Shown here piece by piece: positions 1-6,352 of a DNA stretch of 12,562 nucleotides. The notes below the pieces were generated by a model, which ran no database searches, was not told where the DNA came from, and saw only the letters and a list, made by a program, of their open reading frames with translations. The translations under genes and the position numbers were made by a program. Each line of letters begins with the position of its first letter. Position 1 is the stretch's first letter. Source of the DNA: an uncultured Clostridia bacterium (GTDB lineage Bacteria > Bacillota > Clostridia > Oscillospirales > Oscillospiraceae); contig CALDMR010000160.1 in assembly GCA_937915065.1 (NCBI GenBank), positions 1 through 12,562 of the forward strand, written 5' to 3'.

Positions 1-114
1 GATTTGATTTGTCGCGAATGCGGGACGGCGCTGCGGATTCCGGCGGCCAACGATGAGGATCTGGATAACCTTTGCTGCCGGATGAAGCTGCTTATTCCGG
101 GAAAAACGCGATAA
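1..114 (+). CDS. C-terminal fragment of an unidentified Cys-rich protein
   Basis: Frame 1 is open from the window edge to a TAA at 112-114 and gives 37 residues. It holds a CREC knuckle (Cys-x2-Cys) near the start and an adjacent Cys-Cys pair about 20 residues later, followed by a short basic tail. This spacing resembles half of a zinc-ribbon or rubredoxin-like metal site, but the fold cannot be assigned from a fragment. The next gene starts 12 bases after the stop, and its AGAGG ribosome binding site directly follows this stop codon, so the two are probably cotranscribed. The function is unknown. Confidence 0.6.
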   Translation, partial: DLICRECGTALRIPAANDEDLDNLCCRMKLLIPGKTR

Positions 115-126
115 AGAGGCGATGGT

Positions 127-855
127 ATGGAGTCTATTTATGAAACGGTTTATCCTGTGCGGGTGATCAATACAGATCTGTTCGGCCTGTGCCGCCCCTC
201 TTCGGTTATGGATTTTATGCAGGAAGCTGCCACAGAGCATACTGTCCGGCTGGGGATCAGTTCGGAGGATCTGGCCCGAAAGGGAGCCATTTGGATGTTG
301 GCGCGTATGCGCTATACGCTTTTCCGCCCCATCCGGGGAGGCGAAGTCCTGCGGGTGAAAACCTGGGGACGCCCGCCCCAGGGGGCCTATGTGCTGCGCG
401 ATTTCGAACTGTATGTGGGAGAAGAACGCGTGGGCGAGGCGGTGAGTGTGTGGGTGCTGGGAGATCTGGGACACCACAGTTTGCTGCGGGCGGAGGACAT
501 TCTGATGGGAGAGACATGGTATGTTCCGGAGCATCCCATGGTGAAGCCTGGGAAAATCCGGATGCCGAAGGATCTGGAAGAAGCCGGGGAACGGCGGATC
601 GGATACAGTGAAACGGATATCAACGGCCACGCCAACAACACACGCTATGCGGACTATGCCTGCGACGCCATTCGTTTTGAGGAGCACCGGGGGCGGTATG
701 TGCAGGAGCTGCAAATCACCTACAGCGCAGAATGCCTGGCGGGGCAGAGTATCCGGATGCAGTCCAAAAGCGAAAAGAATACCTATTATGTGCGCGGTGT
801 AGACAAAGATGGCAAGCCCCATTTTGATATTCGTATGGAACTTGCCGAAATTTGA
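127..855 (+). CDS. Acyl-ACP thioesterase (FatA/FatB-like, double hotdog)
   Basis: 242 residues, the usual length for bacterial acyl-ACP thioesterases (acyl-ACP hydrolase family). The enzyme hydrolyses acyl-ACP to free fatty acid and ACP in the cytoplasm, ending or diverting fatty acid synthesis. There are two hotdog repeats, at about residues 3-130 and 150-240. The first carries the WMLARMRY...RPIRGGE segment. The second carries DINGHANNTRY, giving D164, N166 and H168 of the D-x-N-x-H catalytic motif, and YSAEC supplies E202 next to C203, as in the plant Y-x-x-E-C motif. All catalytic positions of the plant enzymes are therefore present. The ATG at 127 is chosen for its AGAGG site 7 bases upstream; an out-of-frame ATG at 122 is ignored. 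It probably shares a transcript with the partial gene upstream. Chain-length preference cannot be read from the sequence. Confidence 0.9.
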   Translation: MESIYETVYPVRVINTDLFGLCRPSSVMDFMQEAATEHTVRLGISSEDLARKGAIWMLARMRYTLFRPIRGGEVLRVKTWGRPPQGAYVLRDFELYVGEERVGEAVSVWVLGDLGHHSLLRAEDILMGETWYVPEHPMVKPGKIRMPKDLEEAGERRIGYSETDINGHANNTRYADYACDAIRFEEHRGRYVQELQITYSAECLAGQSIRMQSKSEKNTYYVRGVDKDGKPHFDIRMELAEI

Positions 856-863
856 TGCAGCCG

Positions 864-898
864 GGCGGGAATGATTGACAACAAGGCGGGAACGCCTT
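864..898 (+). repeat. Operator-like repeats inside the guaB promoter
   Basis: The octamer GGCGGGAA occurs at 864-871 and again at 885-892, exactly 21 bases apart (two helical turns), on either side of the -35 box. The second copy forms the centre of a perfect inverted repeat, AAGGCG-GGAA-CGCCTT, at 883-898, which fills the -35/-10 spacer. This arrangement suits a dimeric or cooperatively bound regulator. It does not match the Bacillus PurR box as I know it, so no regulator is named. The inverted repeat has no T-run after it and is not a convincing terminator. Confidence 0.45.
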
Positions 899-903
899 AC
901 AAT
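875..903 (+). promoter_or_regulatory. Sigma-A promoter of guaB
   Basis: TTGACA at 875-880, a 17-base spacer and TACAAT at 898-903: a perfect -35 box and a -10 box with one mismatch. Transcription would start near 910, giving a leader of about 40 bases, too short for a purine riboswitch. A near-consensus promoter fits a strongly expressed housekeeping gene. Confidence 0.85.
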
Positions 904-950
904 AAGGAACAATATACCAAAATAATGATACCATACAGGAGGCAGAAAAC

Positions 951-2465
951 ATGGCAAAGTTTTTTGAAGAAGCGTCCCATACATTCAGCGAGTATCTGTT
1001 GGTGCCCGGATATTCCAGCGCAGATTGCGTGCCCGATCGCGTGAGCCTGAAGACGCCCTTGGTCAAATTCCGCAAGGGCGAAGAAAGCGCTATCACCATG
1101 AACATCCCCCTGGTGTCTGCAATTATGCAGTCTGTATCCAATGATACCATGGCGATTGCACTGGCTAAAGAGGGCGGTGTTTCCTTTATCTATGGTTCTC
1201 AGACCATTGAGCAGGAAGCGGCCATGATTGCAAAGGTCAAGGCTTACAAGGCCGGCTTTGTGGTCAGCGACAGCAACCTGACGCCGGAGAATACCCTGGC
1301 TGACGTGTTGGCGCTGAAGGAAGAGACGGGCCATTCCACGATGCCCGTGACCGAGGACGGTACATCTGACGGTAAGCTGGTGGGCATTGTTACCAGCCGC
1401 GATTATCGCGTCAGCCGCATGGTGCCGGAGCTGAAGGTCAAGGAGTTTATGACCCCCCTGGACAAGCTGGTCACTGCCCCCAAGAGCACGACGCTCAAGG
1501 AAGCCAATGATATTATCTGGGATAACAAGCTGAACTCCCTGCCCATTGTGGATGACGACGGCAAACTCTTGTATATGGTGTTCCGCAAGGACTATTCTGA
1601 TCATAAGGCCAGCCCGCTGGAGCTGCTGGATGCCCAGAAACGCTATATTGTCGGTGCAGGTATCAATACCCGCGACTATGAAGAGCGCGTGCCCGCCCTG
1701 TTGGCTGCCGGCGCAGATGTGCTGTGCATCGACTCTTCCGAGGGATATTCTGAATGGCAGAAGCGCACCATTGAGTGGGTTCGCAAGACTTACGGCGACA
1801 GCGTGAAAATCGGCGCCGGCAATGTGGTGGACGGCGAGGGATTCCGTTTCCTGGCCGACTGCGGCGCAGACTTCATCAAAGTCGGTATCGGCGGCGGTTC
1901 CATCTGCATCACCCGCGAGCAGAAGGGTATCGGCCGCGGCCAGGCCACGGCGCTGATCGATGTGTGCCGCGAGCGTGACAAGTATTTTGAGGAAACCGGC
2001 GTGTATATCCCCGTTTGCTCTGACGGCGGTATCGTTCACGACTATCATGTGACCCTGGCTCTGGCCATGGGAGCGGACTTCCTGATGCTGGGCCGCTACT
2101 TTGCCCGCTTTGACGAGAGCCCCACCAACCGGGTGCGGATCAACGGCAACTATATGAAAGAGTACTGGGGCGAGGGCAGTGCCCGTGCCCGCAACTGGCA
2201 GCGTTATGATTTGGGCGGCGCCCAGAAGCTGAGTTTCGTTGAGGGTGTGGACTCCTATGTGCCCTATGCCGGCAGCTTGAAGGAGAATGTGGGCGTGACG
2301 CTGTATAAGGTGCGTTCCACCATGTGCAACTGCGGTGCGCTGACCATTCCGGAGCTGCAGGAAAAGGCCAAGCTGACCTTGGTTTCTGCCACTTCCATCG
2401 TCGAGGGCGGCGCCCATGACGTGGTGCTGAAAGAGAGCAGCAATCCCGGATTTAACAACAACTAA
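951..2465 (+). CDS. guaB: IMP dehydrogenase, Tritrichomonas-type
   Basis: 504 residues. Oxidises IMP to XMP with NAD+, the committed step of guanine nucleotide synthesis, in the cytoplasm. The (beta/alpha)8 catalytic domain is interrupted at about residues 95-215 by a CBS pair (VGIVTSRDYR and the VFRKDY segment close its two halves). The catalytic loop GIGGGSICITREQKGIGRGQ contains C319, D261 lies in CIDSSEG, and the mobile flap has the R418-Y419 dyad. E431 and K310 are also present. These numbers coincide with those of the T. foetus enzyme, whereas typical bacterial GuaB has GIGPGSICTTR. The ATG at 951 has a perfect AGGAGG at 937-942, 8 bases upstream. Arg codons are mostly CGC/CGT, unlike the CGG-rich neighbours, which suggests high expression. 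It is monocistronic between its own promoter and terminator. Confidence 0.97.
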   Translation: MAKFFEEASHTFSEYLLVPGYSSADCVPDRVSLKTPLVKFRKGEESAITMNIPLVSAIMQSVSNDTMAIALAKEGGVSFIYGSQTIEQEAAMIAKVKAYKAGFVVSDSNLTPENTLADVLALKEETGHSTMPVTEDGTSDGKLVGIVTSRDYRVSRMVPELKVKEFMTPLDKLVTAPKSTTLKEANDIIWDNKLNSLPIVDDDGKLLYMVFRKDYSDHKASPLELLDAQKRYIVGAGINTRDYEERVPALLAAGADVLCIDSSEGYSEWQKRTIEWVRKTYGDSVKIGAGNVVDGEGFRFLADCGADFIKVGIGGGSICITREQKGIGRGQATALIDVCRERDKYFEETGVYIPVCSDGGIVHDYHVTLALAMGADFLMLGRYFARFDESPTNRVRINGNYMKEYWGEGSARARNWQRYDLGGAQKLSFVEGVDSYVPYAGSLKENVGVTLYKVRSTMCNCGALTIPELQEKAKLTLVSATSIVEGGAHDVVLKESSNPGFNNN

Positions 2466-2474
2466 TTGAAAACA

Positions 2475-2508
2475 AGGAAAAGCCACCGCCGCAGCGGTGG
2501 CTTTTCCT
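2475..2508. terminator. Strong, probably bidirectional terminator between guaB and the GNAT gene
   Basis: A perfect 15-base-pair stem, AGGAAAAGCCACCGC paired with GCGGTGGCTTTTCCT around a CGCA loop, begins 10 bases after the guaB stop. The T-run lies within the descending arm. On the minus strand the same hairpin is followed by TGTTTTC, so it can also end the convergent acetyltransferase transcript. Confidence 0.9.
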
Positions 2509-2590
2509 GTTCAGAAATAAAGGCATCCCTCAAACGAAGAAATTCTGGCAAAGGAAGGTTTCAGATGATCTTCATTATCAGAAGCGCAAA

Positions 2591-2606
2591 CTTGTGCGTT
2601 CACAAG
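2591..2606. repeat. Short inverted repeat over the GNAT stop codon
   Basis: CTTGTG-CGTT-CACAAG is a perfect 6-base-pair stem with a 4-base loop, overlapping the minus-strand TGA at 2602-2600. No T-run follows on either strand, so it may only protect the 3' end or be chance. The bases between 2509 and 2590 hold nothing else I recognise. Confidence 0.35.
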
Positions 2607-3070
2607 ATATATTCCATCTGCTTTTCCTTTGTTTTCATGCCCATTTTTTCATAAAATTTTTCTGCCGAGGTATTTCTGGCCCACACATTCAATGTCACTT
2701 CATAGCATCCCATTTTCTTTGCTTCCTGCTTTACATATTCAAACAGACTTTCGCCGATATGCTGTCCCCTTGCCCGTTTATCAACGCATAAATCGTCGAT
2801 AAAAAGGGACTTGAACTGCACCATATTGGTTGAAAACGGCTGTTCTTTCAATTGGCAGAACGCGTATCCGAAGCACACATCTTCCTCGTTCACAGCAACA
2901 TATATGGGAGTTTCGGCGCTTTTCAAAAGCGCCGCCAATTCGCATGGGGTGTATTTTGTGGTGCCGGGAATAAAAATATCTGGTCTTATGTCTGTGTGGA
3001 TTTGCAATACCTGGCCTAACAGCTCCATCATTCTGGGAATGTCTTTTTCCTCTGCTTTTCTAATATCCAT
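2600..3070 (-). CDS. GNAT family N-acetyltransferase
   Basis: 156 residues, a normal length for a single-domain GNAT enzyme, which transfers an acetyl group from acetyl-CoA to an amine; the substrate is not deducible. The N-terminal MDIRKAEEKDIPRM matches the family's beta1-alpha1 start. Motif A runs from LFIDDLCVD to RARGQHIGESL (residues 89-109), with the pyrophosphate-binding R-G-x-x-x-G loop; His104 replaces the commonest Gly, as occurs in some family members. The C-terminal LNVWARNTSAEKFYEKMGM is the typical motif B. The ATG at 3070-3068 has a GGAG site about 10 bases upstream. It is the only minus-strand gene here, and its sequence is visibly richer in A+T and in AAA, ATT and TTT codons than its neighbours, consistent with recent acquisition. 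It converges on guaB across a shared terminator. Confidence 0.9.
   Translation of the reverse strand: MDIRKAEEKDIPRMMELLGQVLQIHTDIRPDIFIPGTTKYTPCELAALLKSAETPIYVAVNEEDVCFGYAFCQLKEQPFSTNMVQFKSLFIDDLCVDKRARGQHIGESLFEYVKQEAKKMGCYEVTLNVWARNTSAEKFYEKMGMKTKEKQMEYIL
2915..2933. repeat. Perfect 19-base palindrome inside the GNAT coding sequence
   Basis: GGCGCTTTT-C-AAAAGCGCC, two 9-base arms around one central base, covers the codons for about Leu48 to Ala52 of the acetyltransferase. As RNA it could fold to a 7-base-pair stem with a 5-base loop. It may be coincidental within coding sequence. Confidence 0.5.
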
Positions 3071-3109
3071 TTTATACTTGCTCCATCCAAATGCGTATTT
3101 ATTTTCATT

Positions 3110-3118
3110 ATTCTACCA
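3110..3118 (-). promoter_or_regulatory. Candidate extended -10 promoter of the GNAT gene
   Basis: On the minus strand TGG-TAGAAT combines a TGn extension with a -10 box one base from consensus. Transcription would begin near 3103, giving a leader of about 33 bases. No good -35 box is visible, as is common for extended -10 promoters. Confidence 0.4.
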
Positions 3119-3346
3119 TACCATGATAAACAAATCATCCCATGCAAAGCAATTTCTTTTGCCCGCGTGTGACGGTTATTATACCGCTGCGCCCGTTCGA
3201 TGGGGCGTTTCCTTTGGGCGGGGCTTTGTGCAAAAGGGGCAGCCCGGGATTAGAGTTTTTATGATGAATCCCTTTGCAGAGTGTTTTCAATTTTTACTGA
3301 GGGCAAAACGCAGGATAATTTTACGGCATGGTTGCAGCGGTTATAC
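3119..3346. other. Gene-free stretch between divergent genes
   Basis: Roughly 230 bases between the divergent GNAT and dehydratase promoters. No reading frame here has both a plausible ribosome binding site and a recognisable product. A weak hairpin (CGCCC/GGGCG, 3190-3207) is followed by TTTCCTTT. The motif CGGTTATTATAC near 3173 resembles CGGTTATAC near 3339, a loose direct repeat. I see no riboswitch, tRNA or transposon end. Confidence 0.5.
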
Positions 3347-3376
3347 TTTACAAATCGATAGTACAAGGATTATACT
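3347..3376 (+). promoter_or_regulatory. Sigma-A promoter of the dehydratase-activase operon
   Basis: TTTACA at 3347-3352, an 18-base spacer and TATACT at 3371-3376. The expected start near 3383 gives a leader of about 45 bases ending in the AGAGAGG ribosome binding site. The next clear terminator is at 8453-8480, which defines a transcript of about 5 kb. Confidence 0.7.
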
Positions 3377-3427
3377 ACTCAAATACGGTGTTTTTTACCG
3401 CGATGTTCCCGAAAGAGAGGTTCCGAT

Positions 3428-4699
3428 ATGGGAAAAGTTGTAGAAAAATTCGGACAGGTGATCCAGACCGAATGTGATAAAAATCCGGCAGCGGCGCGGA
3501 AGCTGCTGCTGGCGGGGTACCGGGCAAAGCGGATGCAGATCCGGGCGGTGAACGGCAAGGGCGTCAACCAGGCGATGCGGCATGCGGCCCTGGAAACCTT
3601 TGACTCCATGATCGATCCCCTGGCGCACCCGGATAAGGCGGCCATGGTCAGCCTGTTTACCCCCTGCGAGATGCTCCAGGTGGCGGGCCTGCATCCCTAT
3701 TCCTGCGAGGGCTTTGGCTGCTTTCTTTCCGGCACGCAGGCCGAGCGGGCCTTTTTGCAGCATGCGGAAAATGAGGGGCTGCCGGAAACCTTCTGTTCTT
3801 ATCATAAGGTGTTTATCGGCGCGGCGGAGAAAGGGCTGATGCCAAAGCCCCGCTTTATTGTAAACACGACCCTGGCCTGCGATGCAAACCTGCTGACTTT
3901 CCGCCGCCTGGCGGAATATTATGGCGTGGAGCAGTATGTGATCGATGTGCCCTATGGTCAGGACGATGGGGCGGTAGACTATGTGGCCGAACAGCTGCGG
4001 GGCATGAAAGCCTTTATTGAGCGGCAGACCGGCCGGAAAATCGACGATTTTCAGCTGCAAAAGGCGGTGGAGCGCAGCCAGCGGAGCATGGATAATTATG
4101 ACCGCTATATGACGCTGCGGGGCGAGAAGCAGATCATGGAAACGGTGACGGATCACATGTACGAAGCCTTTGCGCTGCATAATCTGCTGGGCAGCGAAAA
4201 AACGGAGGACTTCACCATCCGCTGCCTGCAGGAAGTGAAGGCTGCGCCTGCTGCCGCGGGCAAGCGGCTGCTCTGGATGCACACGATCCCCTATTGGGTG
4301 CATCCCCTGCGGGAGGTGCTGGACGATAATTCGGCGGTGCAGGTAGTAGGCTGTGACATGTGCTTTGAGGGGCTTTTGCGGGCAGATCCGGAAGATCCTT
4401 ACCGGGCTATGGCACAGCGGGTGGTGTATTCGGCCTTTAATGGGCCGGTGCAGCGCCGCATCGACCGGGGGCTGGAGGCGGCGCGCCAGACCAAGGCCGA
4501 CGGCGTGGTCTGGTTCTGTCACTGGGGCTGCAAGCACACCCTGGGCGGCGCCCAACTGGCTAAGCAGAAATTTGAAGAAGCGGGATTCCCCTGCCTGATT
4601 CTGGATGGTGACGGCTGCGACCGCAGCCACGGCGGCGAGGGGCAGATGGCCACCCGTTTGGAAGCCTTTATTGAAATGCTGGAGGGAGAACAGGCATGA
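3428..4699 (+). CDS. 2-hydroxyacyl-CoA dehydratase / benzoyl-CoA reductase family subunit
   Basis: 423 residues, full length for the HGD-D family (HgdA/HgdB, HadB/C, BcrB/C, double-cubane proteins). Members hold a low-potential iron-sulfur cluster and accept electrons from an ATP-driven activase to dehydrate 2-hydroxyacyl-CoAs or reduce difficult substrates. Candidate cluster ligands are C80 (TPCEMLQVAG), C93 and C98 (CEGFGC), C309 and C312 (CDMCFEG), and C364 and C368 (CHWGCKH). That is more than the three needed for one simple [4Fe-4S] site, so a double-cubane cluster is possible. The ATG at 3428 follows a GAGAGG site by 7 bases. The stop overlaps the next start (ATGA). No CoA transferase, CoA ligase or ETF genes adjoin, so the substrate is unknown and need not be a CoA ester. 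Confidence 0.88.
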   Translation: MGKVVEKFGQVIQTECDKNPAAARKLLLAGYRAKRMQIRAVNGKGVNQAMRHAALETFDSMIDPLAHPDKAAMVSLFTPCEMLQVAGLHPYSCEGFGCFLSGTQAERAFLQHAENEGLPETFCSYHKVFIGAAEKGLMPKPRFIVNTTLACDANLLTFRRLAEYYGVEQYVIDVPYGQDDGAVDYVAEQLRGMKAFIERQTGRKIDDFQLQKAVERSQRSMDNYDRYMTLRGEKQIMETVTDHMYEAFALHNLLGSEKTEDFTIRCLQEVKAAPAAAGKRLLWMHTIPYWVHPLREVLDDNSAVQVVGCDMCFEGLLRADPEDPYRAMAQRVVYSAFNGPVQRRIDRGLEAARQTKADGVVWFCHWGCKHTLGGAQLAKQKFEEAGFPCLILDGDGCDRSHGGEGQMATRLEAFIEMLEGEQA

Positions 4700-6351
4700 G
4701 CGTGACCCATTATATCTGTAAATACACGCCGGTGGAGCTGCTGCGCGCTTTCGGCGGCGAATGCGTGATCCTGAACCATATGCCGGAGAACTTTGACTTG
4801 AGCGATCAGGTGAGCCATCCGAATATCTGCGGCTTCGGCAAATCGCTGCTGGAAGCCTGCATGGAGGGGCAGGTCAGAGAACTGGTGCTGGTCAATTGCT
4901 GCGACACCATCCGCAGCGCCTATGATGTGCTCCTGGAAAGCGGAAAAGTGGACTTCCTCTTTATGCTGGATATGCTGCACGGCACGGATACCTGCTCCCG
5001 CCAGCGCACGAAGGACGAGCTGCTGCGCCTGGCGGAAGCTTACGGCGCCTATAAGGGCAAGGCCTTTGACCGGCAGGCCTTCTGCGCGGCCTTTACAGAG
5101 CGGCAGCGGCCGGCGGAGCCCCATATCAGCGTGCTGGGCGCCCGGGTGGGCGACGAGTTGTTCCAGATGATGGAAAAGACCATGCCCCTGCCGGTGCGGA
5201 ACGACACCTGTGTGAACAACCGTTCTCTGCCGGCGCCACCGGAGGAATTGGAGGACTTTGACGCCCTGATGGACTGGTACGCCGCGGCGCTGCTGGGGCA
5301 GCTGCCCTGCATGCGCATGACGGACAACGCCGGCCGGCGGCAGCTGATCAACGATCCCCATCTGAAAGCAGTGATTTACCACACGGTAAAATTCTGCGAT
5401 TATTACGGCTTTGAATATTCTCAGCTGCGCCGGGATCTGACGATCCCCATGCTGAAGCTGGAATCGGACTATACGGTGCAGAGCAGCGGACAGCTGCTGA
5501 CGCGGCTGGAGGCCTTTGCAGAAAGCATGGCCCCCGCTGCGGAGACCGTGCATGAAAGGAAGAAAACCATGAACGGAAAAGAACTGTATGTGGGCATTGA
5601 CAGTGGCTCCACCAGTACAGATGTGGTCATTCTGGACGCCCAGAAGCAGATCGTGGCCCAGGTGATCCTGCCCACGGGCGCGGGAGCTGCCGCCGGGGCG
5701 GACCGCGCTTTGGAGGAAGCGCTCCGGCAGGCGGGGCTGAGCCGGGAAGATCTGACGGCCACGGTGACCACCGGCTACGGCCGGACGGCCATTCAGTGCG
5801 GCGACAAATCCATCACCGAGATCACATGCCACGCCAAGGGGGCCTTTTTCCTGAATCCCGCAGTGCGGACCATCATCGATATCGGCGGGCAGGACAGCAA
5901 GGTGATCCGCATCGATGACACCGGAAATGTGACCAATTTTGTGATGAATGATAAGTGCGCCGCCGGTACGGGCCGTTTTTTGGAACTGATGGCCCGCACC
6001 CTGGAGCTGTCGCTGGAAGATATGAGCACCATGGGCCTGACCTGGAAGGAGGATATCACCATTTCCAGTATGTGCACGGTGTTTGCCGAGTCTGAAGTGG
6101 TTTCTCTGATCGCGCAGGACAAGACCGCGGCGGATATTATCCACGGGCTGAACGAGTCGGTGGCGTCTAAAACCTGCGCGCTGGTCAAGCGCGTGGGCGG
6201 CGAGGGCGCCTATATGATGACCGGAGGCGTGTCCAAGAACCGGGGCGTGGTGGACGCCATCGAGCGCAGGCTGGGAGTGCAGTTGTGCATCTCGGAAAAG
6301 GCCCAGCTCAACGGCGCTTTGGGCGCGGCCCTCTTCGCTATGGAGCTGTAA
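4696..6351 (+). CDS. Fusion: short HGD-D dehydratase subunit plus ASKHA activase
   Basis: 551 residues. Residues 1-285 belong to the HGD-D family: C8 in CKYTPVEL, C68-C69 in CCDTIRSAYD, GARVGDELF, LPCMRM, and the typical end KFCDYYGFEYSQL...SGQLLTRLEAF. It is shorter than the usual 380-430 residues because the helical segment before the GARVGDEL part looks reduced. Residues 292-551 form a complete HgdC/BadF-type activase: GIDSGSTSTD (300-309), DIGGQDSK (395-402), C421 in NDKCAAGTG and C460 in SSMCTVFAES as the [4Fe-4S] ligands shared across the homodimer, and TGGVSKN (509-515). The activase uses ATP to drive one electron into the dehydratase. GGAGGGAG precedes the start, which overlaps the previous stop by 4 bases. 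An internal start may also yield the activase alone. Confidence 0.87.
   Translation: MSVTHYICKYTPVELLRAFGGECVILNHMPENFDLSDQVSHPNICGFGKSLLEACMEGQVRELVLVNCCDTIRSAYDVLLESGKVDFLFMLDMLHGTDTCSRQRTKDELLRLAEAYGAYKGKAFDRQAFCAAFTERQRPAEPHISVLGARVGDELFQMMEKTMPLPVRNDTCVNNRSLPAPPEELEDFDALMDWYAAALLGQLPCMRMTDNAGRRQLINDPHLKAVIYHTVKFCDYYGFEYSQLRRDLTIPMLKLESDYTVQSSGQLLTRLEAFAESMAPAAETVHERKKTMNGKELYVGIDSGSTSTDVVILDAQKQIVAQVILPTGAGAAAGADRALEEALRQAGLSREDLTATVTTGYGRTAIQCGDKSITEITCHAKGAFFLNPAVRTIIDIGGQDSKVIRIDDTGNVTNFVMNDKCAAGTGRFLELMARTLELSLEDMSTMGLTWKEDITISSMCTVFAESEVVSLIAQDKTAADIIHGLNESVASKTCALVKRVGGEGAYMMTGGVSKNRGVVDAIERRLGVQLCISEKAQLNGALGAALFAMEL
5555..5571 (+). promoter_or_regulatory. Candidate internal translation start for a free activase
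   Basis: AAAGGAAG at 5555-5562, then an in-frame ATG at 5569-5571 (Met292) after 6 bases, exactly where the activase domain begins. Initiation here would give 260 residues, the normal length of a stand-alone HgdC-type activator. The site looks like the ribosome binding site of a once separate gene. Confidence 0.55.
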
Positions 6352-6352
6352 G

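Noticed and set aside
883..898. The inverted repeat before guaB as a terminator for the thioesterase gene
   Set aside because: The stem is only 6 base pairs, no T-run follows, and it lies precisely in the spacer of a near-perfect promoter, so an operator role is more likely.
897..2486. Long minus-strand open frame of 529 codons opposite guaB
   Set aside because: It is the antisense shadow of a GC-rich gene. The product is rich in His, Gln and Gly without any known domain, and guaB itself is unmistakable. Similar shadows at 4519-6144, 7252-8454, 9432-10469 and 10974-12542 on the minus strand were rejected for the same reason.
3150..3427. A yybP-ykoY (manganese) riboswitch upstream of the operon that ends in a Mn-type exporter
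   Set aside because: AAAAGGGGCAG near 3231 loosely resembles one conserved block, but the rest of the motif is not seen, and the predicted transcription start near 3383 lies downstream of it.
2811..3443. Plus-strand open frame of 210 codons spanning the GNAT gene, the gap and the dehydratase start
   Set aside because: It overlaps a clear GNAT gene on the opposite strand and the promoter and start of the next operon. It has no good ribosome binding site, and its translation shows no recognisable domain.
5500..5600. Frameshift or assembly error creating the dehydratase-activase fusion
   Set aside because: The frame is continuous through the junction with no repeat or homopolymer of the kind that causes errors, and codon use is unchanged on both sides. 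It remains testable by resequencing, so it is mentioned in the findings.
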